Assembly: GCA_029582165.1 (NCBI GenBank)
Contig: CM055885.1
Coordinates: 9,608,729-9,672,728, forward strand
Reading direction: 5' to 3'
DNA: 64,000 bases
Source: Portulaca oleracea
Taxonomy: Eukaryota > Streptophyta > Magnoliopsida > Caryophyllales > Portulacaceae
Within the stretch, counting starts at the first letter, position 1. The number at the start of each line of letters is the position of its first letter. Positions 23,310-35,379 of the stretch are shown piece after piece. Position numbers and translations under genes: made by a program. Below the pieces are notes generated by a model that saw only the letters and a program-made list of their open reading frames with translations, was not told the DNA's origin and ran no database searches.

Positions 23310-24130
23310 AAGTCAACTTCCTCACAATGGGTTAGAACTTTCTCCAAATTCAGCAAACAATCATCAAAGGTATTACCATAGACAGAAAAATCGTCCATAA
23401 AGACTTCCATGCATTTTTCAATGAAATCACTAAAGATAGCCATCATGCAACGTTGAAATGTCCCCGGTGCATTACATAACCCAAAAGGCATGCGATGATA
23501 GGCAATACGTTGAAATGTCCCCGGTGCATTACATAACCCAATAGCCATACGGGCAAGTGAAAGTAGTTTTCTCTTGATGTGAGGGGTGGATTGGAATTTG
23601 AAAGAAACCTGAATACCCATCCAAAAAGCAAAAATACGAGTGACCCGCCAACCGTTCCAACATCTGGTCAATAAAGGGAAGGGGGAAATGGTCCTTCTTT
23701 GTTACTTTGTTTAGTTGGCGGTAATCAATACACATCCGCCAACTGGTGATGGTCCGGGTACTAACTAGTTCTTTCTTTTCATTTTCAATCACAGTCATTC
23801 CACCCTTCTTGGGTACACACTGAACCGGGCTTACCCATTCGCTATTTGCGATGGGGAAGATGATCCCAACAACTAGCAACTTTACTACTTCCTTTTTAAC
23901 CACCTCTTGCATATTGGGATTTAATCGACACTGGGGTTGCCTAGTAGGCTTTGCATCCTCTTACAAGTCAATCGAATGCATGCATATGGAAGGGGACAAA
24001 CCTTTCAAATCCTTTATCTTATAACCTAGTGCACCCCTATGTGTTTCAAGCAAATCAAGCAACTTGGACAATTCAGAATCATTCAATTTCGCATTCACAA
24101 TAACAGGACAAGATTTCTCATCATCCAAGA
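23303..24130 (-). pseudogene. Reverse transcriptase region of element A, with a templated insertion
   Basis: The RT palm and fingers contain WVSPVQCVPKKGGMTV, WRMCIDYRQLNKVTKKDHFP, the first Asp in CFLDGYSGFFQI and the FMDDFSVYG motif (the usual YxDD). Between the two Asp motifs a 34-base phrase, from ACGTTGAAATGTCCCC, occurs twice 57 bases apart (23450 and 23507); B has it once. The insertion shifts the frame, so the front half runs into a stop at 23529. Single stops occur further upstream as well. Confidence 0.88.
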
Positions 24131-24137
24131 AAGCATA

Positions 24138-25675
24138 TTAGAGGGAAGGGGGCAAAGGTTTAAGCTCTAAAGGAATAGAGGATTGAATTTGAGAAGAAGA
24201 CATACCCTTGTAGATCACATCTTGAATCTCCATGCACTCCATATAAGGCTCGTCAATAATAATCTCCTCATGCATGGGTGATGAGTCAAAAAGGTTGGTG
24301 AAGAAAGTAATATCGGTGCCGTCGGTCTCAAATTGGAAAGATTCCAATAGGCAAGCTCCCAAGGGATCGTCGCAAGTAGACTCAAGTAGATGGGAGTCCT
24401 CAATATACTCATCAACAAGAAACTCCATCATATCAATAACATAGCATGAGTCCCCATATGAAGGACCTTTCAATGACCCCTGAAGTTGAAAAACGATGCT
24501 TTCATCACCGACATTCAACGACATGCTTCCATTCTTCACATCAATTATCGCTCCCGCCGTGGCAAGGAACGACCTTCCCAAAATGATAGGGATGTTGTGG
24601 TCTTCCTCCATCTCCAAGATCACAAAATCACATGGAATCAAAAACCGCCCCACTTGGATCGGGATGTCCTCCAATATTCCCACCGGTCTTCGCACGGAAC
24701 GGTCGACCAATTGGAGATTAATTGTTGTAGGAGTGAGATTGTCGAGATTCAACTTCTTGCAAATAGAATGAGGCATGAAGCTTACACTCGCTCCTAGATC
24801 ACATAGAGCACGGCCAATCTGCATGTCACCAATGTTGCACGGAATAGAAAAACTTCCGGGGTCAGCTAACTTCTCCGGTGATTTGTTATCGATAACGGCA
24901 CTACAATCCACTGTCAAATGGATCGTAGATGTCTCTTGAATCCTCCTTTTGCTTGTAAGAAGCTCCTTCAAATGCTTCTTCAAAGATGGAACCTCGGAGA
25001 TAGCATCAAGAAATGGAATGTTCACTTGAAGCTTTTTGAGCATCCCAATGAACTTTGAAAACTTCGCATCGGATTTGGGCTTTGCTAACTGCTCGGGAAA
25101 AGGGATCAGCGGTAGCTTTGGCCTGTCAATGGTTTGGATCGGCTCTTCTTCCACCATCTTTCCTTTTCCTTTCCTTTCCTTCTCCATCTCCTCTCTTTCT
25201 TTACTATATTCTTCCAACTCCTCCTCATGCACTACATCATCTCCCTCAGCCAAGACTAACTCACTCTCCCGCTCCTCTATCAAATCTTCCTCCTCCGTGA
25301 CATCTACCACATCACCTTCTTTGTCACCCAAAACATCCTCTTCCACCATCCTAGGGCCATCAATCTCCCTACCACTCCTCAATGTAATAACATTAAGTTG
25401 TCCTTTCGGATTTGGTTGAGGTTGGCTAGGCAAAGATTGGATTGGTTGAGATTGTTGTGCCGTTTGAGCCAATAGTAACTCAAGGTTCTTGATGCATGCT
25501 TGATCTCTTTCTCGAGCTAAGGCCATCTTTTCTTGAGATAAGGCTATCTTTTCTTGAGATAAGGCCATCTTTTGTAGGGTTTGCTCATTGGTTTCTTGTT
25601 GTGGTGGTTTGGGTGCTTGGGAAGGTTGACCTTGGTGGTATAGGCGGCGGTTTTGATTTGGGAAACCGGGGGTGG
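24138..25675 (-). pseudogene. Protease and Gag C-terminal region of element A
   Basis: An open 476-residue frame (24138-25568) continues the Gag frame after an indel near 25675. It starts with a short repeat, (M/I)ALSQEK, has a Glu-rich linker, then a retropepsin domain with active site CDLGASVSFMPHSI at about residues 258-272 and IPIILGRSFLATAGA, where D-L-G-A-S replaces the usual D-S/T-G-A. The protease would mature Gag-Pol. It ends in a stop at 24138, where B's frame also changes, before the RT region. Confidence 0.85.
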
Positions 25676-26668
25676 ATTTTGGGTTAGTGGAGCTTGTTGG
25701 TTGTAGGCATAATTCCCACGAGGACGAACGGGGTTTTGATTGGTATAGGAGAAGTTATTGTTAGGATAGATAGGTTGGACTTGCTCGGCTTGATACTCTT
25801 CACACCGCTTCAAAGAATTTGGCCCTCCACAAAAATCACATACAAGAACTCGGGCATCCGGAATAAGCATAGGTACTTCTTGAGCTGCCTTTACTTGCCT
25901 CGTGGTCTCTTCCAAAACCGTCTTTTGTTGCATCTCAAGAACGACATTCATGAGAAATTTAATAGTAGGATTACTTTCTAGAGAAGGACCATCTCTTGGA
26001 CCACGGCCGCCTCCCCAATGTGGAGGGTTTTGAGGTAAGTCGTGAAGAAACACGTTTGCTTCCTCCGCCGTCTTCTTGAGGAACATGCCCCCCGAGGCAT
26101 GATCAATGGATTCTCGCAAAGAGCTACTCAGTCCGGAATAAAAATGATGCAATAATAGCCAATCCTCAAGATTGTGGTGTGGACACCTCCGTTGGAGACC
26201 CTTGAATCTCCCCCATGCTTCGAATAACGACTCATCGGACTCTTGCTTGAAGCTCATGATGGCTTGCCTCAACCGACATGTCTCATCATTGGGAAAAACC
26301 CTTTGAAGAAAGTCGCGGCTAAGGGCATCCCATGTAGAATAGGTTCCGGGCGGACACGTGTTGAACCATAATAGTGCTTTCCCTTTTAAAGTGAGAGGGA
26401 AAAACTTCAGCTTCATGTATTCGGCGGAGACTCCATTCATCTGTACGAAACCGATGCGTTGCTCGAACTTGTTGATGTGGTCAATAGGATTTTCATGCTC
26501 TCCTCCATGGTACGGAGTATTCTCGAATATCTCTAGCAAATATGGCTTGGACTCGAACGATGTGTTCGGTGGTAATGTAGGAAATATAATAGGATCGCCT
26601 CCCGTACCCGACGATGGTAAGAAATATGATGCTAAGGAACGGGGTGGATCTTGCTCTCCATCAGACAT
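25676..26668 (-). pseudogene. Gag of element A
   Basis: Gag forms the particle that packages element RNA. The retrotrans_gag domain (about residues 40-190) has YMKLKFFPLTLKGKALLWF and TWDALSRDFLQRVFP. A knuckle-like CDFCGGPNSLKRC follows, with Asn in place of the usual His. The ATG at 26668 fits: it lies about 250 bases inside the primer site, with no better upstream start. A one-base indel near 25675 breaks the link to the protease frame. Confidence 0.85.
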
Positions 26669-26920
26669 TGGAATTTCGATCGTCTCTCGCTACCTTTGTT
26701 GTCTTCTTCGTGTCGAGCCGGCGTTAGCTTGGTGAATAATGCTCTCCAGGTTCAGATTCGGTGGAGTTATAGGAGTTTGGCCTCGTCGAGATTGAGTCCG
26801 CATGCACAAAAGGAACAAACAGAAGAATCAAATTTCCAATAACCAAGGATAACAAAATCTCTAGCAAGTGAAATGATCTTAAACAACCTAAAGATAAAGA
26901 GCTAAGCTAGGTGCGCTTTC

Positions 26921-26938
26921 TCCCCGGCAACGGCGCCA
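26921..26938 (-). other. Primer-binding site of element A
   Basis: TGGCGCCGTTGCCGGGGA on the minus strand is complementary to the 3' end of plant tRNA-Asp, as in Athila elements. Five bases separate it from the LTR end. Confidence 0.88.
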
Positions 26939-26943
26939 TTTTG

Positions 26944-27067
26944 TGTAACGTGGTTTGTAGACCTCGGTTTTTATCGTTCTTTCTCAGGGAGCTAGGGGCC
27001 TTAGCTATGACTACTTGACTCTAGGTAAGGTTTATGATCATGAGATAATAAGAGGTTTAGGGTGAAA
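26944..27067 (-). repeat. 5' LTR of element A, first part
   Basis: Matches 14799-14922. It is cut by element B, whose target copy TGAAA is 27063-27067 here and 41122-41126 on the far side. Confidence 0.92.
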
Positions 27068-28082
27068 TGTTGTACAGGGGTTTGTTAGACCTCGGTAATA
27101 TCGTTCTTCCACAGGGAGCTAGGGCCTTCACAAAAATTACTTGACTCTAGGTAGGGTTTAGGATCAAGAAAGGGTGATAGATTTTTGAGGCAAAAACGGC
27201 ACAAACACACTAAGTTCGGTCAAAAGGTGAGACAATGGGTGTCGAGAGACTTTCGACATGCAAACGGGGATAAGGAAATGGGTTTTGCAGCAAGAGCGTA
27301 ACAAGAACGGGAAATCAAATGGTAACTCCGTTGGAAAATACCCACCGGGCTTCCTTTTTCAAGGATAGTCCGGATTGACTTCCCCAAAGTCCATAGACAG
27401 ACCCGGGGAGTCGATGAAACAGAATTTCCTAGTTAGTTTCTATTCGCGTTCACGAACTAGAATACTAACTATCCCAATTCCTACCTTCCAACAAGCATTG
27501 GATGTATTCAGGATGTTTTCGCACCCAATTACATCCCACTTGAGGGAAGGATAGGGTTGGGAAGTTGATTTCCTAGCTAGTTACTCACTAATACTGCTAA
27601 CCCAAACCTAATTACCCATTCACACCCTTAATATCTCCCTAGCCCATTAGGGTACTAGCCACTAAACATCCTAACTATCATGATACTAACATCAACAACA
27701 TTAATCATGCTTAAAAAGATAAACAACATAACAACAAACAATCAACAAAATCAATAAAAGCTACAAAAGCAAAACAGAGATTAGTAGATGAACTTTGAAA
27801 TAAAAGAGAGAAAGGTTAAGAAATGCTCATTGAATGATGACAAAGAGGCAAAAATTCTGAATAATAAATGCTCTAATGCTCCAAATATGATAATAATCTT
27901 CAAACTTGAAATAGAACTTGAGAGAATCCAACACAAGAATCAATAAACTCAGCAAAATCTTCACTAACTCTCTAATCCAAAGCTTAAAATGTGATAAAAG
28001 AAGGCTAAAGTATCATAAAAGCTAAGTAAAAGCTGATTAAAGATTGTCTAAAAGGTTCTTCTCTGCTAAAATGACTTAAAAC

Positions 28083-28091
28083 AATATATAG
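28083..28091 (-). promoter_or_regulatory. LTR TATA box of element B (3' LTR)
   Basis: CTATATATT on the minus strand, about 60 bases downstream of the palindrome array in transcription direction. The equivalent in the 5' LTR is 40289-40297. Confidence 0.55.
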
Positions 28092-28153
28092 TAACTCAGG
28101 TTGTTACTCAAAACTCATCAATTAATCACTATAGACAAACTGTGTCCGCAGGG

Positions 28154-28456
28154 GACCGTAGGCACGGTCAGGGTGACCGTGGCCATGGTCCTGCGTATGG
28201 TAGGAAAGTTCTCTCTTCGCTTCGCAGTACCGTGGGCACGATGTAGGCGATTTAGGGTTGGCAACTCTTCGCTCCTTCGCACCGCCGTGGCCACGGTCTT
28301 GTTCGACCAACTTCTTCCTTGGGCAGGACAGTATGCTCACCGTGGCTACGGTCAAGTTGATCGTGACCATGGTACATCTCGGGTTGCAACTCCTTCTTTG
28401 GGCGTTTGGCTTCAATCTGACCGTGGCTACGGTCAAGGTAACCGTGGCCACGGTCT
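28154..28456. promoter_or_regulatory. Palindrome array, B 3' LTR
   Basis: About eight copies of ACCGTGGNNACGGT type. Some arms have point changes (ACCGTAGGCACGGT at 28155, TGACCATGGT). Same position relative to the TATA box as in A. Confidence 0.82.
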
Positions 28457-28861
28457 ATCTCGGCCACATAGTTCCTTCAGGGTGTAGCGCCCGCTACGAA
28501 ATTGGTCGCGGGGGCTACCCTTCGACGCTTGGGGGCTTGCTATCGGCCACAAGGGATTCGGAGGCGTGGCGGGGGCTACCCTTCGGCGCTCTTCGCCTCG
28601 ATACTTGCGTTTTCGCGCTTCCGACATGCTCGGTCCTTCCGTTTCTGCTGCCTTCGGCACGACAAGGGCTCGGGGAATCTTAGGGAATCTCGGGATTCCC
28701 AAGATTGGTGCAAAAATAGCCCATTTAGCAACGTTTTGAGTAAAACCTTCGGAAACTACAAAAATAAACAAAACGCATTAAAAGTTATTAAAACAAGCTA
28801 CGAGATAAGTCAAAAGCCTAAGGATTTAGTCGGTATTTAGACGCGAAATCGGGTCTAAACA

Positions 28862-28875
28862 CCCCCCCACACTTA
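28862..28875 (-). other. Polypurine tract of element B
   Basis: TTAAGTGTGGGGGGG on the minus strand, directly before the 3' LTR start. It is preceded by the same GAGCAAATGTTTAAG-type phrase as in A. Confidence 0.85.
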
Positions 28876-30167
28876 AACATTTGCTCGTCCTGAGCAAACA
28901 AAACAAAAACTAACTAACTAACACTAACTCCTCTGTCGTGGGAGAGAAACGGGTGCATTTAGCGTATGCACCAAGCCCTTTGAACCCCCCGGCAGCCCGG
29001 GTGGTCGAGATGGACTCATGAGGGTTTGTAGCGGCTGTGCCCACAACAGCCAAAGGAAAAAGGAGAGAGGGAAAGTGAAAACAAAACCGAAGAAAACACA
29101 AGGAAAGAAAAACAAACGCTTTGATTCAGAAGATCTCGCAATCCAAACTAAGAAAACGCGATTAAACGTCCCAAAGTAACCGTTAGGAGCATCTCACAAA
29201 CACCAAACTCAGATAAAGGTCGATCTTGAAGATTTTTCAACTCCCTACATCTTATACCAAGCGAAACCCCATATGAAAAGGTTTTTACGGGAACCAAAAG
29301 ACTCTAAAAACTCGCGTCCGAATTTGAAAACAACGAAACAACTAAGAGAAGCGTTTCCCTCCCTCGCATTTGGTCGCCCTTGGCTTGGTGAGGGCCGTAG
29401 GTGATGCAAGGGGAGGCCCCACTCTTTTAAGAAGCAAAAACTTTTCCTTTTCTTTCTTTTTGAGTTGGATTTACCAACGAAAATTGCTTTTCTTTCTCTC
29501 TCTTTTTTTTTCTTTTTGGTTTTTAAAAGTCGGTATTAGCCTTACTTTCAGGAATTGGACGGCCCATATAAGGGGTATACCCTCCCAACATGGTCTTTTC
29601 TATTCGCCTCTCCGTCGCAAAGCGATATGGGAGGAGGGTTAAGGGGTATCCATGCCGTACCAGGAATACCAGGCTCGTGTAGGTTGGCTAAGTGTGGGTG
29701 GTTAATGTCTACAGCGACACGCTCCACTTATTCAGGTTATTGTATCTTAGGAAAGCTTTTCTTTCTTTTCTTTTCTTTTTGCACTTTTTTTGCTTTTGCT
29801 AAACGAGAAACAAAACAAACCCGGACACAAGTTCTAGAACCACCCGGTTCCAACAAAAAGAGAAAGGAACGGGGGTCTCACTAGACACTTAATGAAAGGA
29901 GTTTATTAAGGGTAAATCTCGACTAGAACCCGAATTAGGGTCCAAAATGCTCCAACTGGTTACTTTTAAAGAAGTTTAAGAACGACTTCCCAACTCCGAA
30001 AACGAGATCCAGGAAACAAAGCAAAACAAAAACAAAACGAAAAGAAAAACGAAAATGTTTTCACTCCCTTTTTTCTCCTTTTCACACAAAAATTTTCAAA
30101 TTTTAGCAAAAACTAGGAAAACAAGGAACAAAAAGATTAGGTGATCTACCCTTGAAGCAGAATATGT

Positions 30168-30187
30168 CCCCCCCCCCCAACTTAAAA
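30168..30187 (-). other. Second polypurine tract (B)
   Basis: TTTTAAGTTGGGGGGGGGGG on the minus strand, in the same place as 17794-17814 of A. Confidence 0.5.
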
Positions 30188-30956
30188 CTCCACAATGTCC
30201 TCATTGTGGGAAGGTGTCACAAGAAAAGGGTAGAGAACCTACAAAAACACAAACAAAAACAGCTAGCAAGTAGAAGTGGTGGCAACCCGAGCCCACACGG
30301 CTCCAACAACAATATATATACCAACACAGTCATTCAAAGGGGTTCGCCACCCAAAAGAAAACCAGGTATGCGACGGATCATAATAGGAATTCACGTAAAA
30401 AGAGTAAGGTGGAAAGATATTACCTCAAACTCTTCATAAGTGTTAAAACAGCGATCTAGAGTCGTCGTTCGAGTGAATCAAAACAATGTTAGAGTAAAAG
30501 ACGACTTACAATCGATAGAACTCGCATGCGAGACCAAAAACAAAAGAAAGGAAAAACTAACTTAAAAGACTATGAAAAACAAAACTATTTACAATATATA
30601 CATTGCCAATGACTTACCTTATCCCCGAATCTCACTCATTGAGGCGGGAAATAAGGGTGAAACTCCATACATACCAACCGAAATAAACACTTCATTGCAT
30701 TCGTCATAATCCAAAGTCGTTTACAAACCTCCATGACTAAAATACAAACGAAGAAAGAGTAAACAAACTTCTCGGCGCATAAAAATAACTATCGAACAAC
30801 CAAAAGAAAACCCGGTAACACAAAAGACATACAAGACGAACAAACCCGAGCATCCTAAGCAAACAACCCCACAATCATGCCAAAATATACCAAATGAAAC
30901 CGAGAGATCAACACACCAAAACCATCAGACATCGCATCCAAAACCCCGAAGAAGCA

Positions 30957-30974
30957 CCCCCCCAAACTTATACT
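30957..30974 (-). other. Third polypurine tract (B)
   Basis: TATAAGTTTGGGGGGGTG on the minus strand, about 100 bases after the third ORF stop, as in A. Confidence 0.5.
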
Positions 30975-31076
30975 TCACAAGATAAAGTAAATAAAAACAA
31001 TGATAAAGGTCAGGTGGGGATGAATGCTTACAAACGGTCCTCAAGCGGACCCTCCTGGAGGATGATGGGGTTGGAG

Positions 31077-32455
31077 TTACGATTGGATGCTAGCAAGCAT
31101 CTCCTGTTGGGTCTCGATCAACCCATGCAAGTTTTCAATCAACGTCTGTTGGTTTTGGATGAGCTCCCGTTCTTGAAACTCATCATGAAGTTCTTGGAGT
31201 TGTTCGCTGATACGTTCAAGAGCAGCGTCCCGCACTTGACTCGGCTCGGCTTCTTCCCCTTGCGCTTGACCTCCCTCTTCCTCCTCTTCCTCATCCTCTT
31301 CTTCCTCTGCCTCTTCTTCTTCGTCACCTTCCTCCTCGGGCTCCCCGGGACCACCCATTGCAAAACGATCCCCATAAGTTTGGCCACACGACCAAGTGCA
31401 TTTGTCGGTGACATCTAGACGTTTCTCGGCATTCTCGTCACCCAAATGAACGACGACACTATGGGGCTCGTTCCCGTGACGGTAGAATGTCCCCGTCTTG
31501 TTTTTCTCCAAGAATTCCATCTTCCGAAGGCGAACACCGTCGATAGGATCGGGGAAAAATCGGGGAGTCCACTTGTTGAGGTAAGACTCGAACCCTTGTT
31601 TCCTTAGAAAATGGGTGATGATGTGACCCATACCAATGGTCATGTTCCGGGTTTCGAGGCTTATTTCCTGGAGACAATGGAGGATGCAGGAGCCGGTGTT
31701 GACTTGGCGACCGTTAATGACATTGTAGAGGATGAAGAGGTCGTCCTTCCGGATGCTTGATCGCCCGGCGTCACGACCGAAAACAGAGTTTGAGATGATG
31801 CGGTGGAAGATACGGACGCTGAGGTTACAAAAATCCCGGGCCTTGGAGTTGCTCGGGAAATAGTATTGCGCTTTTGGAGTTCGAACCTTGGGATAGCGCC
31901 TCCTCCAGCAAGTGAGATCACGCATTGCCTCTTGTTCATTGTAGTTAACAACCTCGCCATAGAAGATTCCGTCCTCGGTAGGCCTAACGCATTGCAAAGA
32001 TCCTTGAGCGTACATTCGACCTCCTTCTTGGCCACAATGTATGAGAAGGAGGCTTGGGATGTGTCGTCTTCCTTTACAACCAAGGAGCTAAGGAACTCGA
32101 GCACCGGTTGTTCGATAATTGGCTCATTGATGGTGGCGAAGACCTCCCAACCCATGGTTTTGATGAAGAAATCCATGCTCGGTTTACAAAATATATCCTT
32201 GGTCGTCTCTCCATGATAGAGGTCCGGAGCACAAATCTTCCGCTTCTTTCGCCGCTCATACCTCGCCTTGTGCATATCGTCCCGGAAGGTAACCTTAACC
32301 TTCGGTTCGCATTGAATGATGGAGGCCGGTTGACCCTTGTACCGGGTCTTATCGGGCTTAGCAGAGGTTTGGGACGGGAGTTGGGGTCGATTCAGGCTCA
32401 GACCGGGCACGTTTTGCTCGTCCCATGTAGGTAAACTGTGAAACACAACCACCAC
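31077..32455 (-). pseudogene. Third ORF of element B, ATHILA ORF-1 type, one frameshift
   Basis: Same protein type as 18768-20135 but better preserved: two long frames (31661-32455 and 31077-32015) overlap and join by one frame change near 31990. The domain has KPSMDFFIKTMGWEVFATIN and LTCWRRRYPKVRTP. The C-terminal third has a run of about 35 mostly acidic residues followed by a heptad-rich helix (LERISEQLQELHDEFQE and on). B lacks the hydrophobic Cys-rich start seen in A, so that segment is not a conserved part of the protein. Function unknown. Confidence 0.78.
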
Positions 32456-33578
32456 AACAACGAAAACACAACAACACTATCCAAAATCCCGAGCAATCAC
32501 GAATTCACAACCAACCACAAACCCAACTCAATGATTCACTAAACTACACCCAAACATAGCAATAGCCACGAAAAATTCAATCCCAACTAAACCAAATCGT
32601 TCAACCACAAACCACAAGACTTTTGCACAAAACTTCAACCCAAAAGCAAGCAAATTGAATGTTTATGCATCAATAAATCAAGGAATACCTGGATTGAAGT
32701 GTTGGGGAAGGATTAGTGACAATTTCGAACCCCACCAAGTACAATTTCGAACCCCACCAAGCTCCGAAAATGGCGAAAGAACGACGAGGTGCGCAGCTAT
32801 GGTTAGAATCGCAGTGGAGATTGGAAAGAAATGGAGGATTTTGTGATGGATTTGTCAAATATAGGAAGAGATTTGTGGTATTAGGGTTTTTGGAGGGTTT
32901 TCGAAGGTGAAGGAGTGGAGGAAATTGAAAGAAAAATGAGGGAAAATGAGAAATAACCCCCGACATAATTTGCAGATTTCGACTCACCGTGGCCACAGTC
33001 GATTTGACCGTGGGCACGGTATGGCTCGGGTTGAGGAAAAAAAGGGGAAAAAGCAGGGTGGTCACCGTGGCTACGGTAACATCCACCGTGGTCATGGTGA
33101 TCTTCAGGGAGATTATTTCCAAGAAATTGCTGTGGTGAGACCGTGGCTGCGGCGAAACCCACCGTGGGCACGGTCCCTTTCGGCCCAGCTATTGCACCTA
33201 CAAGGCTCAAAACTTGGAAAAACACGTTATGTCCTAAAATCTACCCTCTTATTATCCACTCCTTTGTCTTCCTCACTCAATTTATCATTCAAGAGGACTT
33301 TCCCATCACTCAAAAATCACATTCAAATCCCGACCCTCATAGAACCTCTCTTTATTTCACTCTCGCTCTCGATTTTTTTCATTCTTTTCAAACTTTTTCT
33401 AATTTTTTTTTCTATTTTCTCTTTCTTTTTCAAAACCACTAAGGAAAAAGAAAATGCTAAAAATAAGGGAAATAAAATGGAAGAAAATGAAAGAAAACAC
33501 TAATAGAAGGGGAAGTAAGTCATACCTCTCCCAAGTGCTTGTTTTTATAGGTCCTAGCTCGACCTTTCCCGATGCTTT
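32456..33578 (-). other. Spacer between integrase and third ORF (B), promoter-like
   Basis: Non-coding. In element direction: pyrimidine-rich block, palindrome array 32985-33175, telo-box AAAACCCTAA at 32881-32889, then a leader with a 22-base direct repeat (about 32729 and 32751). Same arrangement as in A. Confidence 0.55.
32985..33175. promoter_or_regulatory. Internal palindrome array (B)
   Basis: About seven copies between CACCGTGGCCACAGTC at 32985 and CACCGTGGGCACGGTC at 33160. Same arms as in the LTRs, 530-720 bases upstream of the third ORF start. Confidence 0.83.
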
Positions 33579-35372
33579 TCAATCCTCAAAGTTCGCGAGA
33601 TACACCACAACTGTCCTGGCATATTCATCGCCCATGATGTACGGTTTAAGCTTCGATGAGTTTGCTTTGAAACACTGCCCTTGTGCATTCCTCAATTCAA
33701 CCACTCCGGCGGGGTGAATTTTCACAATTTCAAATGGACCGGACCACCGTGATCTCAATTTCCCGGAGAATAACTTTAGCCTCGAGTTGAAGATGAGAAC
33801 CCTATCGCCTACCACAAACTCGCGTCGGTTCAACCTCTTGTCGTGCCACGCTTTGGTCCTTTCTTTGTAGATCTTGTTATTCTCATATGCATGACGCCTC
33901 AACTCCTCAACTTCTTCTAGTTGAAATAACCGACTACTTTCGGCTGCCTTAAGATCGAAGTTCAACTTCTTGATTGCCCACGTGGTTTTATGCTCAAGCT
34001 CCAAGGGAAAGTGACACGCCTTCCCGTAGACAAGACGGTAGGGAGTAGTACCGATCGGAGTCTTGTAGGCAGTGCGGTATGCCCAGAAAACTTCGTCCAA
34101 CTTTTCTGCCCAATCTTTCCTCGAAGAGTTGACCGTCTTCTCTAGGATCTCCTTGATGGCACGGTTTGAGATTTCCACTTGACCTTGTGTTTGTGGATGA
34201 TAAGGTAGTCCCTTCTTATGATTTATGCCGTACTTTGCCAAAAGAGACTCGAACTTGTTCTCAATGAAATGGGAACCGTTGTCACTAATGGTGACCCTTG
34301 GAATGCCGAATATTGGAAATAGGGTCTTTTTCAAGAATCTCGAAACGGACTTCCCATCGCACCTCACGCATGGTATGGCTTCGACCCACTTTGAGACATA
34401 ATCCACCGCCACTAGGATGTATTGGAAACCTCTTGATGACGGAAAAGGTCCCATGAAGTCTAACCCCCATACATCGAAGACTTCAACTTCAAGAATATAA
34501 TTCAACGGTGCTTCATTTTTCCGGGAGATGTTTCCAGATCTTTCACATCTATCACATTGCTTGACATGCAAATGGGCGTCACGAAAAAGAGTTGGCCACC
34601 AATACCCGGCTTGTAGAACCCTCGCCGCCGTCTTTTGGGAGCCACCGTGACCTCCCACCGGAAACTCGTGACAATGAGTCAAAATAGATTGCACTTCACT
34701 CTCGGGAATACATCGTCGGTACATCCCGTCATTGCAAAGCCGGAAAAGGAAGGGATCATCCCAATAATAATGCTTCATGTCGTGGAGAAATTTCTTCTTT
34801 TGGTGATGGTTCAAGTGTTGGGGAATCACTTCGCTTGCCAAATAATTCACAATATCCGCATACCAAGGATGAGAGCTAATCGCCAAAAGTCGCTCGTCCG
34901 GGAAAGCATCAACAATCGGTTGGGTGTCCTCCAAGTAGACAAGAATCCTCGAGAGATGATCGGCCACGACATTCTTCGTGCCCGCCTTATCACGGATTTC
35001 CAAATCGAATTCTTGCATGAGCAGGACCCACCGTAATAGCCTCGGCTTTGTCTCATTCCTTCCCATCAAGTATTTGATAGCGGCATGATCCGTGTAGACT
35101 ACTACCTTCGAGAGCATAAGGTACAACCAAAACTTGTTGAGCGCAAAAACGATCGCCAAAAGTTCTTTTTCCGTGGTGGTGTAGTTTCTTTGGGCACTAT
35201 CAAGCGCATGGCTTGCGTAATAGATAACCCTCGACTTCTTGTCCAGTGTTTGGGTCAAACACGCCCCCACGGTAAAGTCACAGGCGTCGCCCATAATCTC
35301 AAATGGTAGTGTCCAGTCCGGGGGTTGAACCACCGGGGCGGAAATCAAAGCCTGCTTCAATCTGTAAAACAA
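33579..35372 (-). CDS. RNase H and integrase of element B, open frame
   Basis: 597 residues without a stop. RNase [44 protein letters not shown] (residues about 25-110). Integrase: zinc-binding H and C residues in [14 protein letters not shown] and [10 protein letters not shown] (about 225-275), core D in [11 protein letters not shown] in ISDNGSHF and E in [13 protein letters not shown] (about 295-400), then the C-terminal [12 protein letters not shown] region (about 545-560). It is normally part of a Gag-Pol polyprotein. It is cut off from RT by a frameshift near 35380, so the first Met is internal and not a real start. Confidence 0.88.
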   Translation of the reverse strand: MFYRLKQALISAPVVQPPDWTLPFEIMGDACDFTVGACLTQTLDKKSRVIYYASHALDSAQRNYTTTEKELLAIVFALNKFWLYLMLSKVVVYTDHAAIKYLMGRNETKPRLLRWVLLMQEFDLEIRDKAGTKNVVADHLSRILVYLEDTQPIVDAFPDERLLAISSHPWYADIVNYLASEVIPQHLNHHQKKKFLHDMKHYYWDDPFLFRLCNDGMYRRCIPESEVQSILTHCHEFPVGGHGGSQKTAARVLQAGYWWPTLFRDAHLHVKQCDRCERSGNISRKNEAPLNYILEVEVFDVWGLDFMGPFPSSRGFQYILVAVDYVSKWVEAIPCVRCDGKSVSRFLKKTLFPIFGIPRVTISDNGSHFIENKFESLLAKYGINHKKGLPYHPQTQGQVEISNRAIKEILEKTVNSSRKDWAEKLDEVFWAYRTAYKTPIGTTPYRLVYGKACHFPLELEHKTTWAIKKLNFDLKAAESSRLFQLEEVEELRRHAYENNKIYKERTKAWHDKRLNRREFVVGDRVLIFNSRLKLFSGKLRSRWSGPFEIVKIHPAGVVELRNAQGQCFKANSSKLKPYIMGDEYARTVVVYLANFED

Positions 35373-35379
35373 CTCAAGA

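Larger units (their letters stand above)
27068..28861 (-). repeat. 3' LTR of element B
   Basis: Contains a TATA box at 28083-28091 and a palindrome array at 28154-28456. It is about 54 bases shorter than the 5' LTR, mostly in the palindrome region. Confidence 0.93.
28876..31076 (-). other. 3' non-coding region of element B
   Basis: Collinear with 16491-18767 in A. Extra polypurine tracts lie at 30168-30187 and 30957-30974, and a pyrimidine-rich run (plus strand) at about 29440-29525. No coding frame or RNA gene recognised. Confidence 0.7.

Noticed and set aside
26921..26938. tRNA-Asp-like sequence (also 39253-39270) as possible tRNA genes
   Set aside because: Only the 18 bases complementary to the tRNA 3' end are present, at the expected primer site beside an LTR. 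There is no cloverleaf.
27071..27080. Element B starting at TGTACAGG (27071) instead of TGTTGTACAGG (27068)
   Set aside because: Only the 27068 start gives the perfect TGAAA duplication with 41122-41126.
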